64,000 nt of DNA from Rhizopus sp. PT2906. Taxonomy: Eukaryota; Mucoromycota; Mucoromycetes; Mucorales; Rhizopodaceae. The notes below the pieces were generated by a model. It had not been told where the DNA came from and made no database searches. It saw only the letters and a list, made by a program, of their open reading frames with translations. Both the position numbers and the translations under genes were made by a program. The stretch lies in the NCBI GenBank assembly GCA_025529335.1, contig JAMYHX010000073.1, forward strand, positions 54,231 to 118,230, in the 5' to 3' direction. This document shows, in pieces, positions 35,529 to 45,785 of this stretch (position 1 is the first letter of the stretch; each line of letters opens with the position of its first letter).

Positions 35529-37670
35529 AAAAAAGAGAGAAATGTTGATCTGCTCTTTATCGACATATGATTTCTACCTATTTTTGACATATTTGTCTTG
35601 AATAAGCAAAAAGTGTAACCCCATAGCTTAATGGCTTAATCTTCACATGTCTATAGGCTTACTACCATAAAAGGCTAACAACGTTACGGATCGGATGCAG
35701 GTCATAAAGTCGGAACAAAACGGTTTTTTTATATATACACAAAATCACTTATCAAAGTGCAAAATAAAAAAGAAACAGAAAGTGAGGTGAGGGTGTAGCT
35801 TAAATGATGGACAATAACTACAATAAAAACATCAGCACTAACGGTAATGAAATGGTTGCCATGGACACTGAAACTATGCATTAGCTGTCAAAAGTGCTTT
35901 TTTTCCCATTGGCAAAAGCAAACAAAGGGTGGGTGGGCCGTGAGCATAGAATAGGTGTACGACAAAGTAAAAATGTAGCGTGTCCTATATCAATTACATA
36001 ACCTGATCTTCCAAAAAGGCGGTGCTGTGTAACCTGTGAGCTTGCAACTATTGAGGACAATAAATACCGACATTCATTGGCTCCTCCTTTTTTTTTTTCA
36101 TAATCACATTCATTACGAATAAAGAAAAAAAGAAGGATTATTGTGTCATAACTTTACGGCGGTCAGGCCAGCCTTTGAGATGACTTCATGCCATTCACGC
36201 GTAGGCTTTGTCTAGAATCACCTCTTCCTTTCTTTTTTTCCCTTATGGATAAGGCAGCTTGTCTATGCGTCATTACTGGTAATCTCTCTCATTTTTGGAA
36301 TTTAGACTGCTTATACCCTTTTTCAGCAGCGCCTAAACTTTTTTGCTAGATCAGATAGAAAATCGCGTTGTTTGTAATTTATCCAGATTTAACCTGCAGG
36401 TACCCCCAGTGCTGACCATTACAGATCCTGCTGAAATTCATCAGCTTATCTACGTCAACACTACATATGGTTGCTATGGGGCTCATTAATTGGAGTATGA
36501 CGATATATGCTGCTCTTTTGGGTAATTATTACTTTGAATTTTTGGGAGACTCAAAACCATCGTTTACAGTGGTGGCATTGTGCGGCTTGATTGCATAACA
36601 AGTGATGTTTCGTATGAGCATTCTGAAGCACAAATGTAATTGTAGACGCCGCATGTTATGCATATGCTAAATGCTTATCTTGGAACAGGCATTTGCTTTT
36701 GTTGGGAGAAGCATGACCTTCATCATACAATAGTATAGCATGAATACACAAATTTAAACCTTATGTATGAAGCATCATCAAAGGTACACTCCATCTTTCA
36801 GTTGATGTGCCCAAATAGAAATAGCAAGTATATACTCAATTCCTTGATATTCAACCGAATTTGAGAGTCAACCCACTTCAATTTCTTCTTATTGCTTTGT
36901 AAAGACACAGATGAATATATAAGAAATATTGAATAATAAATGGTCTTTATAGGAACAATTTACAACCAAAAAAGATAATAGTCGACGATTTACCCTATAA
37001 AAACACATACCAAGCATTTGCAAGGGATCAACTTTTGTAAGGCCAAAGCGTCCTAATATTTTTTAATTGTTGGTAATGATGCTCTCAGAGAACAAAATAA
37101 TTAAATATGCTTTTATCATGATGTATTAAAACTTTCTCTCTAAAACAAATATATCCATATCAAAACAGCCAATTACTGATCAATATACTTAAAACATGAG
37201 TGCATCCCTGTACATCATTTCCAGAAAGAGGTGTCGCGCTGACTTGTCGCTCTTTCGCACAGCTTTTAAAAAAGGGAAACAAAAGAGAATGCAAATGTTC
37301 TCTTTTAAAATCGAGTTATCTATTGTAATATAAGTCATCGCGATATCCTGCGAGATGTATTGTTGTTTAGTTCTTTTTTCTTTCATGAGCAACACTTCTC
37401 CTACATAATCCTCTATGAAATATATTCCTTACAAGACTAGTAAAAGATGAACAACACTCAAGACTGAAAGGCACGAAAATGAGGCCAAAATACGATAAAG
37501 CAAAACTTTTTCTAATTAATGGATATATAACTCAGTAGTTTGCCTATGGCTTCATGCGTCTATGACACTCATTGAAAGGGGAAAAACATTTTTGCCATGA
37601 CTGTCAGGGATAAGGTTACACATACATCGTTCACAAAATTTGTCATGTATTTTCTCATGCTTACTTTGGA
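35529..37670. other. Divergent intergenic region, about 2.1 kb
   Basis: Lies between divergent genes and should hold both promoters. Short, broken coding-like frames around 36420-36650 do not match a family I know. No repeats or RNA genes are seen. Confidence 0.45.
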
Positions 37671-37678
37671 TATTTAAG
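37671..37678 (+). promoter_or_regulatory. TATA-like element before the alpha/beta hydrolase
   Basis: TATTTAAG about 42 bases upstream of the ATG at 37720, followed by a T-rich tract. Confidence 0.45.
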
Positions 37679-37719
37679 TCGCATCTTTTTTTTTTCTCTT
37701 TATTTTAACATTGTCCATT

Positions 37720-39115
37720 ATGCGTCTTAATCCTACCTTGACATACACTATTCCAGTTCATCCTGCGACTGAAGGATTCGACGTACAAAAGTTAGTTGTA
37801 GAAAAGCATGAATTCCCTGCACCTGCACCTGCAACGCAAAAGATAGCTTTCTTATTCTCGCACTCTAATGGATTTCATAAAGAGTCTCTTCATCCTTTAA
37901 TTAGACGATTAAAAGATAATTTACGTGCAATGAAAGAATATGAGCATACAGATATTCATGTCTTTGCTTGGGACGCTCGTGGTCACGGTGATTCGGCTCG
38001 TTTGAACGATGGCATAACCGTTCCGACATGTAATCCAGAAATAGTGTAAAATGCTATCAAGAAATAACATCTATGTTCAATATTATAGATCGATGGTTTG
38101 ATAATGCATTGGATACAAAGCAAGTTATTGATAAGATGAAATTGAAAAAGTATGATCAGTTGATAGGAGTTGGCCACAGTTTTGGAGCTACTTCCATGTA
38201 AGACGCATGATTAAACTATATCTTTATGAGGATACTAATGGAGACATAAAAGGATATTAGTAGAGTTCTTCTTTCCACACACGTTTGATGGACTTTGCGT
38301 AGTTGAACCAGTCATGAGTCGTCTCTTCTACCCTATGGAGATCAAGCTACGTTCTCCTATATTATCTTCAGGAAAACGACGAGATGAATGGCAAAACAGG
38401 TAAATCTAAAAAAAAAGAGTTTATTAATAAAAGACGATATTCATCACGAAAGTATATAGGGAAGAATGTAAGGCTTCCTTGTTGAAGCGAAAGTTTTGGA
38501 AGGTGTTTGATCCAGAAGTATTAGATCTCTATGTTGTAAGTAACTTCGACTTATATACATGCTGTGATATCTAATAATTAATATCATTGTAGGATTATGG
38601 TATGTATGATACAGATAAAGGAACAATCAAATTAAAGTGCCCAAAGGAACATGAATACGTAGAGTATATAGCAATACATGAAGAATAATAACTCTAATCA
38701 TTTATTTATATGTATAGCATGTATTTAGACATAGTAGCTACGATACCTTTACAGCATATAACTCGTTAAAGATAATAACGATACCTATTCACTTTGTTTA
38801 TGCTCTCAATTCAGACTTGTAAGTCTTTTTTTTATATGTAGAACGAATAGTTTACCTCTATATATAGTGTAGCGCCTGAGGATACACATACGGTTGTTGA
38901 CCAGAACCCAGCAAAGATTACAGTCCAACATATTGAAGGAACACATATGGTTGTTAATGAAAAACCTAGTCTTATCAGTAAGCCCAGTGTGTCATATTTG
39001 AACAATGCAGTAAACTAATTCTCTCTTTTACAAAAATTTAGTCCCTCAAATCATGGCATTGATCGATCGTGTTAATCAGGAAAGTAAAAATGGCAAAGGA
39101 CAAGCCAAACTTTAG
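37720..39115 (+). CDS. Alpha/beta hydrolase (Lpx1-like) with PTS1-like C-terminus
   Basis: The ATG at 37720 gives MRLNPTLTYTIPVHPATEGFD. The fold is marked by FLFSHSNGFHKE, the strand-turn DIHVFAWDARGHGDSARL, the nucleophile elbow GVGHSFGAT (Ser in GHSFG), and a late Gly-Thr-His (HIEGTHMVV) giving the catalytic His. The first donor is best placed at GTAATCC (38030), so the exons join as a TYRWFDNALDTKQVID-like run. Further exons give FPHTFDGLCVVEPVMSRLF, DYGMYDTDKGTIKLKCPKEHEY and HVFRHSSYDTFTAYN. The protein ends in AKL, a plausible peroxisomal PTS1. This fits the fungal Lpx1/peroxisomal-lipase-like group; the substrate is unknown. About six introns. The 3' end lies 65 bp from the convergent ZNHIT2 gene. 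Confidence 0.78.
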
Positions 39116-39180
39116 AAGTTCATATATATATATTTATGTATATACATTCTTTTTATCTATTGCAATAAAAAAAAAGAAAC

Positions 39181-40405
39181 CTAAATCTCTTGTATTTTTG
39201 CTGTTGAACCTGCTTTCTGATATTCTCTTATCGCACGCTGTGCCGCCTCACGATCTTGTTCAAAATTCGTTTTCTCGATTTCTATCTTGGACAAAATACT
39301 CCTAAGAGACGCCAATACGAGCTCCATATCCTCAAAAGCACAGGCCGCAGCCCAGTAAAAATAAAGTTTACGGACAGCCAAGCCCACGCTTCTTTTTTTT
39401 CTTTTTTTCGATATTTGATCAAGAGCATGCCAGAAATCAAACATGGCTCGTTTACGCTCGGGGACGAGTTTCAATAGATCATGAATAATCAATATCTTCA
39501 AATCGTATCTCGCTGTTACTGCTGCCATTCTACGCTTTGCTGGACTGGACTGTTCCTGAAAACGCAGAATACGCTCAACGATATCATCAATTACCTCGTG
39601 TATACTGCCAAAAGGACATGATGCTGCTGTTGAGAACAAGATTTCGGCCGATACTGTCTCGATCACATGTACTGTATCTTGTATGTCCTCTAGTAATTCA
39701 CCCATGGAGTGGCGCATGAGATAGCTGTAGGTTGCAAGGATATGTATCATGTTCCAAATCAGATGTGGGCTTCCTCGAGTACTAGGCTGTGTCATTTTGT
39801 TAAAGTCTGGTAAATTATCGGGAAGCTGTGGTATACGATGATCATCACTTGTTGATTCTGTCATATCCTGAATCCTCGATTGCTGAATGATCATCCACCA
39901 GGGTATATAGTCAGGTAAGTCAAATCTGTGCCACGTATCATCTAGCTTAGACACCATTGATCTAAACTCTTGTCTTTCTTTCTCTGAAAGCATATTCCAT
40001 ATTAATTCTGGATCTGCATTATCAATATCCAGGTCATTAAATTTTTCTAATAGTTCATCATATTCATCGTCTTCTAGCACGTCCTCTTCAGCTTTTTCTT
40101 CTTCTAAGCGTTTAAGCATCTCTAGCATCTTGTTTTTGCTTTCTTTATCAATATCTCGACTCTTTATCTCTTCCGTCACGCTTTGTTTATAAAATGATTC
40201 TGTACAATCAGCGTGACGCATGTCTTTATAGCAAGTTAATGAACAGTAACGAAGATTGCATCTCGGACAAACATATTTCGAAAACTGTTTCTCACAACTA
40301 ATAAAAAGTATATAAGTTTGAAGTTTCTTTGAATCAAAAAGACATACATTTCACATAATGTTTCTTGTACAGGCTCAGGTGTGTCTTGTATAATTTTTAA
40401 TTCCA
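39181..40405 (-). CDS. ZNHIT2-like zf-HIT protein
   Basis: Starts at 40405 (MELKIIQDTPEPVQETLCE) and, after one intron, gives a zf-HIT finger, FSKYVCPRCNLRYCSLTCYK ... HADCTESFYK, with Cys/His spacing of the HIT family. The following VTEEIKSR, an acidic coiled segment, and the LDDTWHRFDLPDYIPWWM block match human ZNHIT2, which links the R2TP/HSP90 chaperone machinery to U5 snRNP assembly. A helical C-terminal half contains LIWNMIHILATYSYLMRHSMGE and ends FEQDREAAQRAIREYQKAGS. Length is about 370 residues, full for the family. The start is 135 bp from the divergent VTT-domain gene, so the two probably share a promoter. Confidence 0.8.
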
Positions 40406-40540
40406 TTTTTATTATAAAGAGAAACAAAAAGTAGTCACCACCTCATATTTTTGGGCTGCAACTGCCAAGGGGGTACAAAGTTTTGAGTTCATATAAAAAA
40501 ATACCATCCCTTTTTTAATTAATTTCTTTTTTTCTGCATT
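40406..40540. promoter_or_regulatory. Compact bidirectional promoter ZNHIT2 / VTT-domain gene
   Basis: Only 135 bp separate two divergent start codons. There is no TATA box; a T-rich tract lies beside the plus-strand start. Confidence 0.6.
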
Positions 40541-41509
40541 ATGAATAGATATAATAAAAATGGATTCGCTGTTGAAGAAGACAATAACAGTGCGATATTA
40601 GATTTTTCGGATATAGAGCAACAACCTATGCTAAACGACCAAGATGAAACAATTTATAATGACTCTCATACACCCGCAAATCGACCGAAAGCTTGGAAAC
40701 AGTTATTTCCTCGACTCTTATTGTTCATCATCATCGGAGTCGTCTCTTTGTTATTTTCATTATCATTAGCCAACAGCATATTAGATATCGGATTACCTCG
40801 AACCCTTGAGGATGTTCAAGCAGTCGCCGTCAAACTCGACAATATGCTATCCACTTCATGGACAGGTTATGAGTCTGTGACTATTGTCTTTGCTGTCCTC
40901 TACCTCTGGCAACAAGCCTTCTCTATCCCAGGCTCTGTCTTGCTCAATCTTTTGGCCGGATATCTCTATGGTATTGTCATGGGTACAATCTGGACAAGTC
41001 TTCTGACTGCAGGCGGAGCCACACTGGCCTATGGATTAGCAATCTTGGTCGGCGAGCCACTGATCCAGTTGCCCTGGATAAACCGTCGCGCCGAGCCACT
41101 TCGACGCCAATTAGAACATGAGAAACGCAGCGGAAGCTTATTTTGGTGGTTACTCTTTATTCGCCTATTCCCATTTTCTCCATACTGGTTCATTAACCTC
41201 GTGTCTCCCTTGCTGGGCATTCCTGTTTCTCCCTTTTTCTGGTCGACGTTCTTTGGCGTACTGCCTTATAATTTTGTTTGTGCACAGGCTGGAGATGTCC
41301 TGGGTGATTTGACATCCACATCGGATATTGTGTCCGTGTCGCTGGTATTTAAGTTGATGATTGTCTCTTTGGTCTCTTTGTTGCCCATTGTTTGGGGAAA
41401 GAAGATTCAAAAGTGGGCAAGACGAACATTCAAACTTGCTTCAGTAGATGACGACGATGCAGAAAAGACGAATGAAGTGGAGCTTAATCATAGAACACCT
41501 TTAGAATAG
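40541..41509 (+). CDS. VTT-domain (TMEM41/TVP38-type) membrane protein
   Basis: A single-exon, 322-residue protein. The N-terminal 55 residues are acidic and polar, then membrane segment LLLFIIIGVVSLLFSLSLA. The VTT (DedA-like) core runs from about residue 120 to 270: QQAFSIPGSVLLNLLAGYLYG, GGATLAYGLAILVGEPL, FIRLFPFSPYWFINLVSPLLGIPVSPFFWSTFFGVLPYNFVCAQAGD. A last helix (LVFKLMIVSLVSLLPIVWG) and a charged tail follow. The family includes TMEM41B and VMP1, ER phospholipid scramblases, and yeast Tvp38. The FSIPGS and RxFPFxPxWFIN signatures point to the TMEM41 side. The Arg and Pro residues of the re-entrant loops are all present. Confidence 0.85.
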   Translation: MNRYNKNGFAVEEDNNSAILDFSDIEQQPMLNDQDETIYNDSHTPANRPKAWKQLFPRLLLFIIIGVVSLLFSLSLANSILDIGLPRTLEDVQAVAVKLDNMLSTSWTGYESVTIVFAVLYLWQQAFSIPGSVLLNLLAGYLYGIVMGTIWTSLLTAGGATLAYGLAILVGEPLIQLPWINRRAEPLRRQLEHEKRSGSLFWWLLFIRLFPFSPYWFINLVSPLLGIPVSPFFWSTFFGVLPYNFVCAQAGDVLGDLTSTSDIVSVSLVFKLMIVSLVSLLPIVWGKKIQKWARRTFKLASVDDDDAEKTNEVELNHRTPLE

Positions 41510-42194
41510 ATACCCCCCTTACCTTTTCCCTACTAGCTTTATTTTTTGTTACACTATACAATAATATCATCCTGTAACTGCGTTTAACTTGACGATTTCT
41601 TTTTTTGGCTTGACGTCTAGAAAATTGAATTTTATAACGTTTTAACTGCAAAAACGAATATTAGTTAAAAGGAGCCGTTGTATTTAATACAGAACATCGT
41701 AAAGAACTGCATTTGGCTTATAAAAGTCTTCAGCTTAGCCAAGTGGAAGGCCACCAAACATACACTCCACAGAAGAGGGTTGACCATTGATATAGGATTT
41801 AAACTTCTCGTTTATATTGTACTGATGATGATTATCTCTTGATCTGATATACTCCAGATCCTTCTTTAGGACCAATGAATCTCAGAAGGTATAAAGCTCA
41901 TTGTTCTCAGGAACATCTACATTGTTTCCTTGGTGAAACTGCGAGTAGTTGACATATGTCTCCTCAATTCAAGGTTATGAATACATTGAATTATAATAGT
42001 CAATACATATCCTATATAGATGTAATAGAATTGACTTATGGCGGTCAGAAAGCCTTGTTTTTGCCATTGAAGGGGTTCCTAATTCATGCATTCACGTTAC
42101 ACATTGCATCAATAAGAAAAAGCACAAGACCTGGTTGTGACGTAAGGATTCTTTTGGTTTTTTCTTTTTTCCTTGAAATGACATTTCAACACTA
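41510..42194. other. Intergenic with possible decayed coding fragment
   Basis: On the minus strand a frame from about 41955 to 41690 reads protein-like residues with two internal stops; it is reported as a weak observation, not a gene. Otherwise nothing is seen. Confidence 0.4.
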
Positions 42195-43160
42195 ATGAGT
42201 GAGCACCGTTCAGCTGCTGAAACACAGAATATCACTGACTTGAGCAGTCTTCAGGATATTTTTACTTTTCAATTTGTCCAAGGACGTCCGATAACAAATA
42301 TAATCATGGCGATTCTTTGGAGCATTGGGCTGCCTATCCTATTATATGAACTACTCAAGCCAAGACTGGGCCAAGTAGTTGCTATGATCATTGCCTCTTG
42401 TCCGCCATTAGTCATTGTTATCTCGTAGGTAGTTATGATAATAATGAAATCAAATGTCGCTAATAATACAAGACGTATGTTAAAGACGAGGAAACTCGAT
42501 GTGCTAGGCTTTGTTGCCGGCGTTAGTTTTTTGATATCTGGAATTATAGTAAGGCAACTTGTATCTGATGAAAAAGTGTAACTTAGTGTATACTAGTCTA
42601 TTTCCCAACCTTCGCCACAGGTGTCTTCCATATGTGAATCTATTGTTCCTCTGCTGGTAGGTGTATTTTGTCTCATATCCTTACTACCAATCAAGATTGG
42701 TAAATTTGAATTACGTCCCCTCGTCTTTGAGGTCACAAGCCAGTTGATGCCTCGAACAGAAAGAAATGAAGAGTTATTAGCCAAAGACAAGCAAAGGCTT
42801 CACAATCCAAGGGATGCAAAGAATAAGGGTGGGTTGCTTGACTGGGTATACGGTCATATGGCAAAGATCAGAAATGACTTGAGGATCTTGACAGCATGCT
42901 GGGGAATAGTACTTGTTGTTGGGTTTATCGTAAAGGCAATCGTCGCATCCACTTCAACCGATATTAGCAAGGCACAACACTTTGGATACATCTTTTTTAC
43001 TCTAGCCACCTTGGGTATGATGGCTGTATCTTTTATGTTTACAAAACTAATGAAAAGACATGTTAAAGAAGAATCAGAACAAATGGTGAGGGAAGGCTGT
43101 AGTAATGTGCAGTGGGGTATAGAGGCAATGTCTATAGGCTTTAACCAAGTCACAGGCTAG
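42195..43160 (+). CDS. VC0807-like multi-pass membrane protein
   Basis: Three exons starting at 42195 (MSEHRSAAETQNITDLSSL). Membrane segments: IIMAILWSIGLPILLYELL, VVAMIIASCPPLVIVIS, LDVLGFVAGVSFLISGIIV, SICESIVPLLVGVFCLISLLP, LTACWGIVLVVGFIVKAIV and FGYIFFTLATLGMMAVSFMF. The pattern and the phrase LLxRTRKLDVLGF resemble the VC0807/intracellular-septation-A-like domain found in bacterial and fungal proteins of unknown function. Both introns have good GT/AG sites. The stop TAG (43158-43160) shares the palindrome CTAG with the stop of the convergent INTS13 gene. About 270 residues; no catalytic motif. Confidence 0.7.
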
Positions 43161-45509
43161 ATCTCCCCTTTCTCCCCTGGTTGTGCTATACGACCCTCAA
43201 ACTCCCTCTTAACCTTTTTATTCATTGGTAGTCCTTGTGAGCTCCTTTGTAATTTATCATTCATCCAGTACAGCCATAATAAATTGCCAGGCTCGCCTAG
43301 TTTCTCTAGCTCCTGCTTTTCCTCATTCTCTTTCTCTTCTAACGTGGGCGGAATAGGATTCAGGTAAGGCACGGCTAAAGTAGGGTCAGGGTATTTTTGA
43401 ATGATAGGTGGCTGAGTAGTCAAGGTAGAAGAAGACAATGCAGGCGTGTTCTTGATAGGCGCACCTCGTCTGCCTCTAAAATTTGTATTCACTTTAACAC
43501 CAGCAACAGGGAGTTGGTGTGAGAAAGGTTGTGCCTCGCCTGTTGTTGTCTGTTTGACTGCAGGCAAGACACCTTGTGCCACTTCTTCCTTTTCCCTTAA
43601 TGTCATATTTTCATACTGTTGTACCTGATTCCACGCTTGATCTATATCCATGATTTCAGACGCTTTACTGTCCTCAGATTTTACATCTACGACCTTTGGC
43701 TCTTCCTTGACCCCGGGTTCAACAGGCTTCTGACGAGTCGCTCTTTCGATGCTTTGAGTAGTACTAAATGACGCTTTTGGTATCATTACCAAGTGATGAG
43801 GGGCATATTTTGTCGGATTGAAATGGATCAAGTGATACAAGGGATTGGATGTAACAGAAGTCAAAAATTCATCCATATTCAAGTGTAGATTGGGTTTCAG
43901 TACATTTTCTGTGAATTCTATTGCCCCTAATTCACTCGGCAGTTTCTTGCTCTTTTTCATTCCTTCTGGCTTCACTTCGATAAGTTCTAGCGACTGATCG
44001 ATCATCCTTGAAAACTCTTCTTGAAGTTTGTTATTGAAACAGTAAAGGTAAATGTTGTCTAGGAAAAAGACTAAAATTAGATGTTGCTCAAAAAAGGGAG
44101 AATAAGGGGAACATTACTATTTTCAGCCATCAAAACATGTGTCCATTTAGAAGTTTGACTTGCTTCAGGAGTCATGAGATATGAAATACTTCCTTTTAAG
44201 GTCATGTCTACATATACTTCGGTAGGTAAATCACGCATCTTCATAGGTGAAACGATGTGCCTGCAGGTACACCATTCTGAGCCTATATATATATATTACA
44301 TTTGTTTATATTCTAAGAATTACATTTTTTATATAATTACCTTGAATGGCTCTTTTGCTTCTTTTGAGATAAATCAAGCTTAGCTGTCTTGAACTCAAAA
44401 AGTTTGGGTCATGAATAGGCTTATCTGTTTCTGTCTTTTTCCGGTTAATCAAATGATGTCCTTCGAGCTTGTAATACAATGTTACTGTGTGAGTTGATTG
44501 TTGCTGCTCAGATGACTTTGAAGAACAATGAGCAAATGTATGTGGCAATAATGTAGAATTTACCTTCATTGGTATTTTCAGTATATTGAGCGTATCTACA
44601 TCAAAATATAACTGTGCCAAGTGTATCATGGCCATATTCAAGTCATTATAGCCATTGGGTATATTATGAACGGATACGGTCAGCTTGTCAGATACTCGCT
44701 TATTGATGATGTTGTCAGGTAGCTGTTCAGAGTGAGAAAATAATCGAAGTATATCGACTTGAACATGATCTAGGCTAGATAAAACGTGTTAGAGAGCCAC
44801 CTTGAGCTTTTGTTATTATCAGACGTACTTTGTATGTTTATCTGCTGCTTTATGCAATAGTATGCGAAGATCTTTAGTCATTTCATTTGCGTTATTACGA
44901 AATCTAGTAAAAGAGAGAGAGAGAGAGAGAGAGGGAGAGATCAATATCCCCTTTATCTATGTACTTGTCTTCTTACTCAAATAACTTTTCGTTGTTATCC
45001 TTTGCAATTACGATCAACACTAAACGACAACGATTTAAGCTACCCGTCTGTTGCTTCACAAACATGCTGAATACTTTATCTATACTCAACTGTAACCTAT
45101 CTTCGCGATAGGTTTCTCTGGGTTGAACAAGAGGGAACTGTTGTTGTAATCTATAAATTGTTTGTTGATCTATGTCATTGAGTACTATAGGTATTCTGCC
45201 TGCAACCAACACATTGATCTGATAATCACACACACACGCGTCAGTTGCTTTTTACAAACAAATCTGCGTCTTTCTTTTCTTACAGGATCTTTAGCAAGTG
45301 TCCAACCAATCCGACAGAATTCCAGAGTACTCTGTACCATACAACTCCATAATGGGTAAGGTGGAAGTTGATCTAATCAAAAAGACAAGTTAATGTTGAA
45401 CAAGAAAAGCCATGGTCTTACCTTTTGGCTCAAGTATAGTGTTCTCTGGTCTTTGAGTGGGCGCAAATGCTCCGGGATGTCCATCGAGAATTAGAAATGT
45501 ATGAACCAT
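43157..45509 (-). CDS. INTS13: Integrator complex subunit 13 (Asunder) homologue
   Basis: Exons joined from 45509 read MVHTFLILDGHPGAFAPTQ, LPPYPLWSCMVQSTLEFCRIGW, LNRCRLVLIVIAKDNN, LRILLHKAADKHT, an LDHVQVDILRLF strand, NDLNMAMIHLAQLYFDVDTLNILKIPMK, SEWCTCRHIVSPM, MKGSISYLM-like and NIYLYCFNNK. Each corresponds in order to a human INTS13 segment (VVDHCP, SLWTCSVESSMEYCRI, NRGRIICITNAKSD, HNKLAANSDHLMQIQKCELVLIH, LATKLNILVQQHFD ... NIPMKEE). The C-terminal LLWLYWMNDKLQRSS...FEGRI matches the short C-terminal motif that docks on the Integrator cleavage module. Integrator cleaves nascent snRNA and mRNA; INTS13 belongs to its INTS10/13/14 arm. About eight introns; one polypyrimidine tract is a (CT)n repeat (44911-44940). 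Confidence 0.78.
44911..44940. repeat. (GA)n microsatellite acting as intron pyrimidine tract
   Basis: On the minus strand this reads (CT)n directly upstream of a TAG acceptor at 44904 in INTS13. Confidence 0.7.
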
Positions 45510-45738
45510 ATTTGGAGGATTCTAAACAGAAGAAAAAATTGTATGACACGAGTTTTCAAAGACAGCTTTCGGTCTTTTGTATTAAAATGTCAATAGCCAA
45601 ACCGGTGATGCTGATAGGTGTCTGTAATGGGAACAGACTGCTTATGGGCAAAACGGGATCGGGAAATACGCACGATTAAGGGGAGGGAAGGGGTATTGTA
45701 TGGATAAACAAATTGCCCTGCTTCCATTGGCAAACATG

Positions 45739-45747
45739 TATAAAAGG
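45739..45747 (+). promoter_or_regulatory. TATA box of the SUMF-domain gene
   Basis: TATAAAAGG 39 bases before the start at 45786, followed by a T/C-rich tract. Confidence 0.65.
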
Positions 45748-45785
45748 AGATTCTGTTTTGTTCTCCTTTTCTCTTCATTGTAACT

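Noticed and set aside
36420..36650. Protein-like broken frames in the divergent region at 36.5 kb
   Set aside because: Three frames with stops, no recognisable motif and no clear boundaries; not enough to call a pseudogene.
37711..37719. Start codon of the alpha/beta hydrolase at 37711
   Set aside because: That position is TTG; the first ATG is at 37720 and gives a sensible N-terminus after a TATA-like box.
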